Source of the DNA: Rotaria socialis
Taxonomy: Eukaryota > Rotifera > Eurotatoria > Philodinida > Philodinidae
Length of the DNA stretch: 64,000 nt
Direction: 5' to 3'
NCBI GenBank assembly: GCA_905331475.1
Contig: CAJNYU010001943.1
Location: 62,001-126,000, forward strand
Shown one piece after another: positions 56,301-64,000 of this stretch (positions are counted from its first letter, which is position 1; each line of letters opens with the position of its first letter). The translations under genes and the position numbers were made by a program. Under the pieces are notes generated by a model. That model ran no database searches and was not told where the DNA came from. It was given only the letters and a program-made list of their open reading frames with translations.

Positions 56301-59300
56301 TCAGGATATTTTGCATATATCGGTATTTGAACCTAAGTTCAAATCAATATTGTCAACTTTTTGAAGATTTACGTTGAATAAATAATTGATGATAACTCGA
56401 ACCATATAACCTGTTGAACCACCAACAAGTTGGATGGGAAGATTATAGAAATCTTTATATGGATCTGTTGAATTTGTTTGTTGTTGAAATAGATTAACAG
56501 CTTCCTGTATTAGATAGTCGGCATCAAGTGTTTGACTGAAGCATAATTCAGCATTACGTTTTAATAAAACATTGATTAATTCAAACATCTAAAATATATC
56601 GACAATCATAGAAGAAATAAAATACTTCATATGTTATTTACTTCGACAACAAGACATCGATAGGCTGGATCAGATATTTTGCTAAGCATTTCTTCAATTT
56701 TCAAAGAAAAATTTAATTCATAATCAGTCATGTCAGATAAAGTGGGTTGCTAAAAAGAAACACAACATATATTGTCGATTTAGTTTTAGTTCATAAGAAT
56801 TTTACTTGTGGAAGAAAAATACCGCATAGTTTTATTCCACCAGGAGTGCGTTCAAGTATTGACCAAATATGTTCAAAAAAATCAGATGGCACACGACATA
56901 ATGCTCCATCCATCTGGCGCTTTTGAAACGATGAACTAATTTTAGATAAACAATTAAATTTTTGCTGTTATCTAAAAGAAAATAAATCTGTTTACCGTTG
57001 ATCAATTTCACCGCCTGGTAATGTCTGCTGTTGTGAATCGGTGGTCAAAACGAAATAAAGTAGCTGTTTGATTTCATTGGGTGATAATGTATTCAACGTC
57101 TGTTCAAAATATTACATGAAAGAAAATTTCAGGACATTATGAAAATAAGTCATTTACCACAACGTCATCAACGTCATTTTTCAAATGTTCTAAACTGAGT
57201 TTCATTGCTTGAAGAATCCATCTATTCATTAAAATAAGATTATAGAATAGAACAAATTCTATACTTATTTCCAAGCGGGGAATAACTGATTTCAATAGCC
57301 GAAATCATCTGAAATCAGTTACTTTCCTTTTCAAAGGGACAGTAAAAAAGTGAGCTATTTATTATCATATCTCCATTTCTACTCTGTATAAATAAATTTA
57401 TGAATCTCACCATTAAAGTTTCTTTTCTGCTTAAAATATTCAAAATATCTTTTAATCCAAGTATAGTGTTTCTTACCCGAGTCTTAGCTTGAGAATACCA
57501 TTAAAGAGTTGCTAAAAAAACATTCGAGTTAATTTTGAAAAACAATTTGAATATTTTGAACTAACCGGAAATGTAGACATAAAAACTGAAACGTCAATAA
57601 GCAATTCTTGTAAAAGCACAGCATGAAAAATGCTACGATTAAATACGTTTTCACCGTAGATTATCTTAAAAATTTCATTCGGGCGCATCTGCAAAACAAC
57701 AAAAAAATTGAAAACAATATAGTCAATTATAATTTTAACATACGGGATTATCAATAATTGATTCTTCATAACCAAAAACTCCAAGAGTAACCTTAAATAA
57801 TATAGAAGAAATAAAATCAAGAACTCATTTTTTTTTCTAATATGGAGACGTACTGTTTTTCCTCGTACGAGTAAAAGTGTTACTGATGGTGCTAAACTAT
57901 CAACGACTTTATGTAAAAGACTAGACACAAAACGAATAACAGCCCTAGAAACAAAAATGTTTTGTTTATGTTTGATTTCACTTTGTATTTTTATTTGTTT
58001 TCTATTACCAATGTTGCCATGTGGCCGCTTCTTTCAAGAGATGTTCGAGATGATTTCTAACACGATAGTTGTCCCTAATCATCCAATCAAGACCACCACG
58101 TCGATATAATTCATATGTAGCTAATGCATGTTTTGTCAGTGAACCTAATGCTGTATCTGTATTATTGATAAATTCACGTAATTCGTCGTCACGTTGATTT
58201 TTAAATTCCTAAGTAGATAAAAACAGAGATTGACTAGAATTTATCTAAAATTTAAATACTACGAATTGTTTACTAATGATTACTTATGTAAAAAGCATAA
58301 GAATGTCGGCTAAAGTAGGTTCTCGTGGCCTAACCAAGTTTCGAGTATCGATAGACTTACAGCTCATTATAATTGATGTGACTGAAATCTTCCGTATTTA
58401 GTATAATTTTTAAGAATATTACTATTACATTTAAATTGTCTTTTCCCTTATAAGGCCGAAAAACAAGATATTTTCGTTGACATTCATAAATTGGAAAGTC
58501 TAGTTTGTTCTGGATATTTTCCTATCTGATTTAGTCCAATAAAATAAATCAAAATCATCTACATACGTGATTATTATAATCAATATCTTCAACTATAATA
58601 GGTATTTTTGATACATCTGTCAATGACTTATAATGACCAACTTCAGATGTACTTTTATGTTCATGAACAACAGCAGGTAGCCAATCTAAAGTTGTGCATA
58701 TTGAATTATTTAAAAAATCTAGATGTTCTACACAAGCGCTTGATATTGCAGTCTAGGTAAAAAGATAGATTGATTTTTTCCTCATTATTAACATTTAATA
58801 AATTACCTGTAGACGTTCAAGTCGTACAAAAATGCTTGTTGAAATTTTTCCATTACGAATCTGTGTTAATAATTCAAGAAGATCTGCTTTTTGAGGCCCA
58901 CTGCAACATATGTTTATAAGAAAAATAAGCAGAAGAAATCAATTGTTCATACCGAAGATGACGTTCACGTAACATTATCAAATATATTGGTCGACCTTTG
59001 AGACGCCAGCATTTCGTGATAAATTCAAAATCACTCTGAATAAATAAAGATATATAATTTCTAGTGAAGGTTTAGCGAGAGAAAAAGTATTTTCTTTCAA
59101 CTGTACACCAACAATGGTACCTTAATGAGTCTTATCATTAAAAATAGCAACATAAAAAAAACTCAACAGCCGATGATGTTATCTCTTTGAATTTTTCTTT
59201 TGTAAAATAAAATTATTTACTCGAATATTATCCAACAGTAATGCCATATCACTTGAAACATAAAAATCATTCGTTTCAAATGTCAACGGATAGCATAAAA

Positions 59301-62300
59301 CCGTTTTTGAACAAATTCGATAAACCTAAAAAAAAGAGTTTTTTTTCAAATCAAATTTTCAAGTTCATTTTATTACTTTGCATGTACCGAGTACGCCAAT
59401 AGGTCGGTCCGGTCGTCCACTAAAACCAAATTTTTTATTTGCACCTAAATTTGCATATGCCTAAAACATAGAATAAAATAATTCTGTAAATAGAACTAAA
59501 AATATGAAGAACATACTTTGACTAATTCTGCTGGTGGCCAAATTAAAAGTGGTTCAACCTGTTTTGGTGTTTGTGTTTGAATACCATAGGTTGCTAATAC
59601 TTGTTGTAAACGAACTGATTCTGATATTGCAACGACTTGAATAACCAAATCGGAGAAAGTAACCTAATAAACATAAAGCATTTCTTTTTCAATATATCTA
59701 TGTAGAAAAAAATCCTGATGCTTGCGTTCGATGGGATGATAACACGTGTCTTTTTTTTTACATCAACTGAATCAAATGGAGGACTTGCTACTAGTTTTGG
59801 CATATTGGGTGTATATTGATAGCGTAATGAATCCTTGTTAGAAAATATGATATTAAAAAAAGGGCAAATGATAAAAATTAATGTTTACTTGTATGGATGA
59901 ATATCTTGAATTTGGTTTTGGTCGCTCACTAGGTGATAAATAACGACGAATAGGGTCAAGATCAGTTATAGTCAAAACTTTGTCAACTACAGAAAGCAAT
60001 AAAATATTATTAAATAAAGTCATTTTTGTATACGTATACATTGTAATAGAATTCAAATTTTTGATAAGAATTTTATTTAGGTTGTATGAGAATGCTTCAA
60101 CATTTATCATAAACTATACCGTAGACTAGCAAAGTGAATATCATAGTCTATTCTAATCTATTGAACAGTAGTGATCTCAATTCAAAATCTTTGTTTCGAT
60201 TACTTTATTTTTAAAATATCAATCTCATATTGATCATAGTATGCATTTAAATTTCTTAAATCTTACCAAGTAATTGACAAATAATCCAAACAGATTGACC
60301 AAAAAGAAAAAAATTTCCATGAAGAATTTCCGAACTGTCTGCCATTGATACAGGTGGATTACTGCCACGATCGCTGCCCTCACTTTGGGTACTACTTTGT
60401 TGTTTTGAATGATCAACATAATAGTAATGTGCCATCATTTCACCTATATACAAACAATCATTTCGTATTTATTTATAATTAATCGTCAAAATTTTATCAG
60501 ACTGCTATGAATAGGGTGCACTGCATGCACACAATTACGTGATATTAACGAAGGATTGGAATCTCATATAATATATATGTATGAATTGCTAATTAAAATA
60601 CGTGAAGCATACGACGAATAAATGCTACCTTTAGTTAAAAGTGATGCAAAAGAATGAGAGGATGATAGACTTTTTGTGCTAACTAATGTAAAAAAAACAT
60701 GAGGTATCTTCATGCAATATTAAATAACTAAGAAGATATATGACCATACTAATGTCTTGTGATGAACATGAATGTTGTTGTTCTTTAGTAATGGGACGTG
60801 ATTTTGGTGAATTGGTCTCAGAATTAATAGCAGTAAATAAGCTCGTAGTATCGAGTGCTATATTTCGTGAGTATTTCGAAAAACAATTTTCTGTGATAAA
60901 ATTAGATTTTTGTTTTGCACTTACCTTCAGTTGTTCGTCGCAATAGAGGATTCAATGCAGTTAAATATTCATCGACTTGTACTTGATTATTTTTAAAAAT
61001 ACCTAACAAAAGAAAGACATAAGATTAAAATGAAAATAGGTATTTCGGACACAATAGTAAGCAACTTTTGTTTACCATCAATAGCCATTAAGGCAAAAAA
61101 CATTGGCCATTGGCATTCATTCTTATCAAATTTCTGTTAATTAGAAAACAATAACAATATAAACATGAGCTATTTTCTAGAACAAATTCAACCTTCATTT
61201 CTGTTGTTTCATAAAATCGGTGATCTTTTGATTCTAAATCTGTATATTGTCCATCACGTAAAAATCTTTTAAAACCATGTGTTCCACGTAATTTTCTGAT
61301 ACATTTACGAGTTGTAGTTTGTACAAGTGTTGAATCGTGAATAGCGAACGTTGGCCAACTAATTGTTAACAATAAAGCAGCATCAGTATTCTAAATATAA
61401 ATGAAATACCAATATCTTTCTCACTTCTTAATTTAACAGTTACTTTGGATGCTGATTCTCGAGGTAGAAGTGTATCGAGTGTTGTCCGATTTCGATTATG
61501 TGCATCCTAAAATTGTCAATAATAATCCCATTCAACAATCAATCAATCGATTTCATACCACATCAACATAGACAACCGACCAATTTGCTCCTTGATCACC
61601 ATAGAGATTGAAACCATTCATTGCTTCAAGTGCAGCTTTTGCCATACCAATAGAACTAAATAGCAAATATAAAATGTAAATATATATTTTATTAAATTTC
61701 TCTTTTTCTTACCTTGCATGAAGTTCACACGTATTTGTATTATATTTACTTCCTCTTGCCCATATTCCATAATCTGGTGTACGATAAGCACGTTCAATTG
61801 AAAAGACAAGTTGTTGAACAAAAGTGACTTCATCCATAGAAAAAATAATCTAAAATGTTTAAAAAATAATTTTTTTTTAAATACAAATATTTTCATTCGT
61901 CCTTCGCGATTTTTTACTTGAAGATTAGATGTAATCATTTGTACAAGTGTTAACAAATAAATCGATATAGCACATATTTGTAACTGACCAACTTCATCAG
62001 CGCCTTCAACTTCGCTACCATCAAATACATTAAATCGTGAATGTAATGCATCTTTTGTTGACTGCTCATTTTTAAATACTTCAATCTACAAAAAATACTT
62101 TTGTTTTTACGGAAAACTCATAGCAATAGATTATTTCTATGTTTACTTTTTTTGCTTGTTTCATCCAACAATTAAGAATACCACGCATACATTTAACAGC
62201 TGCTTGTCCCAATTCATGTGCTCGTCCTTGATCATTATCAATCTTACAATAGCATTGTCGCAATGACCATACAGCAATAGCACAAAAAACATTTTCAACA

Positions 62301-62671
62301 ACATGACCAACTTTCTTATCTGGTTCAAGATGATTAGGGAAAAGGCCAGTTGTTAAACTTTGAAAAGCAAGAATTTGACGTTTAACTTTACGATAATAAC
62401 TATCTAGTTTTTTTAATATTTGCGAATGCGAATCTGAATAATTCTCTTCTTCGTCACCAGCATCCCAAACTTTCTGCAAAAATAAAATATACATTTATAA
62501 TAATTAATGAGGAAAATAATAAAGTAATGTCTCTAGTACTTTAGCATCAGACCATGATGGTCGACGACTACGACTTGAAACACTGATACTATTTGACCGC
62601 GCATATAGATTACCAATGGCTGTACTAGTCATTGATGTTTGTCTTTGAGACCGTAGCCAATTTTCACTCAT
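56301..62671 (-). CDS. PHKB: Phosphorylase b kinase regulatory subunit beta
   Basis: Regulatory subunit of phosphorylase kinase, which activates glycogen breakdown in the cytosol; the complex is controlled by phosphorylation and calcium/calmodulin. The gene has many short exons, from ATG 62671 ([20 protein letters not shown]) to TGA 56301. The N-terminal glucoamylase-like region is clear ([102 protein letters not shown]). [60 protein letters not shown] and [20 protein letters not shown] follow. HNRNR and [11 protein letters not shown] match PHKB rather than PHKA. The protein ends in CKIS, a CaaX farnesylation box at the same place as human CLIS. Not every exon border was fixed. It starts 197 bp after the end of PRELID3. 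Confidence 0.93.
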
Positions 62672-62868
62672 TGTGCATTATATCATATCTAGAAAAGATT
62701 ACCGAAGACAACTATAATTTATTATTTAGTCGTTTATTTTATTTTGAACATTTCATCGTTTTATTGTTACTAATTCAATTTTCAGTACCAAGGAAATTAC
62801 AAAAGTATGCTAGAAATTGGCATACATTTAAAAAAAATATATGGCCTAAAATTCAAGAAAAACTGTTG

Positions 62869-63532
62869 TTAAGCTAGTTGTTCAGTTGGTTCTGGTGTTG
62901 GAACAGTACTCATTCGATGAATAACCCATTCCATGGCCAGCCGACCCTACAAAAAAAAAGAAACACAAATAAGAATTAACAAAAAAATGGTTCATATCAA
63001 TCTTATACTTTAGTGGCATTCGCATTAATTGTTTTAGCGACTAGTGTTTCAACATAACTAGTCAATGGAACTCGTTCAACATTTATAGTTGCTTCTTGTT
63101 TCAATAATGTTTTTGAACTATCAGTTGGATGTTGTGTGTATTCCAGTCGTTCTTCAATATTAATAAAACGATTCAATGTTAAATTTCTTGTTCTAGCACT
63201 CATAACACGTCGTCGAACGTCAATTGTTGAATGTTCACTAGCATATCCAAGTTCATTAAATTTAAAGATTCTGTTTAATGCTGGCGCAATAGCCCAATCA
63301 GCCAATAAAAGGCGGTGTGATTGAATAACACCGGATGGACTTATCGTCCGACCAATAACATCACAACCGATTACACTTGGACTCACCGGATTCGGATATT
63401 TATTCAATGCAGCAGTGACGACTGTTGTCCAATCATGGCTATTATAAATCAAACACGGCTAGGAATAAATTACTCGATAGACATTGAACAAAATACTTAC
63501 TCAAATACGTGTTCTGAGGTCCAAAATTTCAT
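62869..63532 (-). CDS. PRELID3: PRELI domain protein 3 (slowmo), mitochondrial lipid transfer protein
   Basis: PRELI/MSF1-domain proteins work with TRIAP1 in the mitochondrial intermembrane space to move phospholipids; PRELID3 carries phosphatidylserine. Three exons, 63532-63501, 63438-63009 and 62946-62869, give 179 residues (human PRELID3B 194). Motifs: MKFWTSEHVFDHDWTTVVTA, KYPNPVSPSVIGCDV, SGVIQSHRLLLADWAI, ASEHSTIDVRRRVM, RFINIEERLEY, LLKQEATINV and the end GRLAMEWVIHRMST. The first exon codes for only 10 codons plus two bases. The second acceptor was chosen over an upstream AG because only the downstream one preserves the frame and the HDW motif. It is packed between PDCD5 (183 bp) and PHKB (197 bp), all minus strand. 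Confidence 0.95.
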
Positions 63533-63715
63533 TGTTTTTTTTTCTTTTTCTCAAAAACACAGGCCAATGATGTTATCTTAAAAGAGAAAGAAAATGCTTT
63601 TCTAAATAAAAAATTTGAACTTGTTTTTCTCTTTTATTTAGCATTATTCTAAATGCTTTTACAATTCATTCAAACAAAAGACAAGATAAAAAAAAAGATG
63701 AGACAAACAGTTCTA

Positions 63716-64000
63716 TTAATCTGAATCAGAATCAAGTGCAGCACGTCGTCGATCAAACTAAAATTTAAAAAGAAAAACGTTTCATTTGATAATAACATGA
63801 ACTAAAATAAATATGCTCGAATTCTCAAAGATTCTTTTGCATTCTACAAATCCCTACCCAATCGTATGACTCTATAATAATAGTTTATTCGTTTTTATTC
63901 ACTATCAATATTTTTTTCTATTTTAAAGTTGAGATGCAAGTCTTACATTAACTTTTGTTGTTTTTTCTGTAGCTTTGCTAACTTGTTCTAAAAGACTAAT
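63716..64000 (-). CDS. PDCD5: PDCD5 (programmed cell death 5), 3' end; continues past right edge
   Basis: Only the last two coding exons are in the window: 64000-63947 and 63757-63716, separated by a 189-bp intron. They read ISLLEQVSKATEKTTKVN then FDRRRAALDSDSD and stop. Human PDCD5 ends with a matching segment (VSQQTEKTTTVKFNRRK followed by an acidic Asp/Ser/Glu tail). PDCD5 is a small conserved DNA-binding-fold protein of nucleus and cytosol linked to apoptosis and to TIP60 and CCT. The short length makes the call less certain than for its neighbours, but the EKTT...FxRRR...DSD pattern is distinctive. Confidence 0.8.

Noticed and set aside
56301..62671. PHKA (alpha subunit) as alternative identity
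   Set aside because: [18 protein letters not shown] and the [17 protein letters not shown] region match the beta subunit.

Overview
The window is animal nuclear DNA. It is AT-rich, its genes are split by many short introns (mostly about 45-70 bp with GT..AG ends), and it encodes metazoan proteins: a KCTD8/12/16-type GABA-B receptor auxiliary protein, MICU3, phosphorylase kinase beta and a death-effector-domain protein. The compact introns, a jacalin-like lectin domain fused to a DED protein, and short (CCCACA)n tracts matching the bdelloid telomere repeat suggest a bdelloid rotifer such as Adineta or Rotaria. That assignment is an inference. Gene models were built by reading splice junctions by eye. 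The summed exon lengths of the fully traced models are divisible by three. No tRNA, rRNA or CRISPR was seen.

Layout: 1-1197 (-) is the 3' part of a CUB-like single-pass membrane protein. 2875-3937 (+) is COQ10. 5624-7313 (+) is alkylglycerol monooxygenase. 9029-10410 (+) is an unusual DED - transmembrane - jacalin-like lectin gene with an in-frame TGA. 11697-24652 (-) is a 29-exon full-length ABCB/P-glycoprotein transporter whose large 5' introns hold hAT-like and palindromic repeats. 24653-37510 is a nearly 13 kb stretch with no recognisable gene. 37511-38481 (+) is the KCTD protein. A tight minus-strand cluster follows: FAXDC2-like hydroxylase (38850-39839), paraplegin SPG7 (40016-44982) and RPL27 (45168-45749), separated by less than 200 bp. 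48420-51199 (+) is MICU3. 53496-54729 (-) is an unrecognised Cys-rich gene with two frame breaks. A second compact minus-strand cluster holds PHKB (56301-62671), PRELID3/slowmo (62869-63532) and the 3' end of PDCD5 (63716 to the right edge).

Functional themes: four genes act in mitochondria (COQ10, SPG7, MICU3, PRELID3), and two encode His-box fatty-acid-hydroxylase-superfamily membrane enzymes (AGMO, FAXDC2). The most novel item is the DED-TM-lectin protein, which looks like a receptor joining outside carbohydrate recognition to an inside death-fold adaptor domain.
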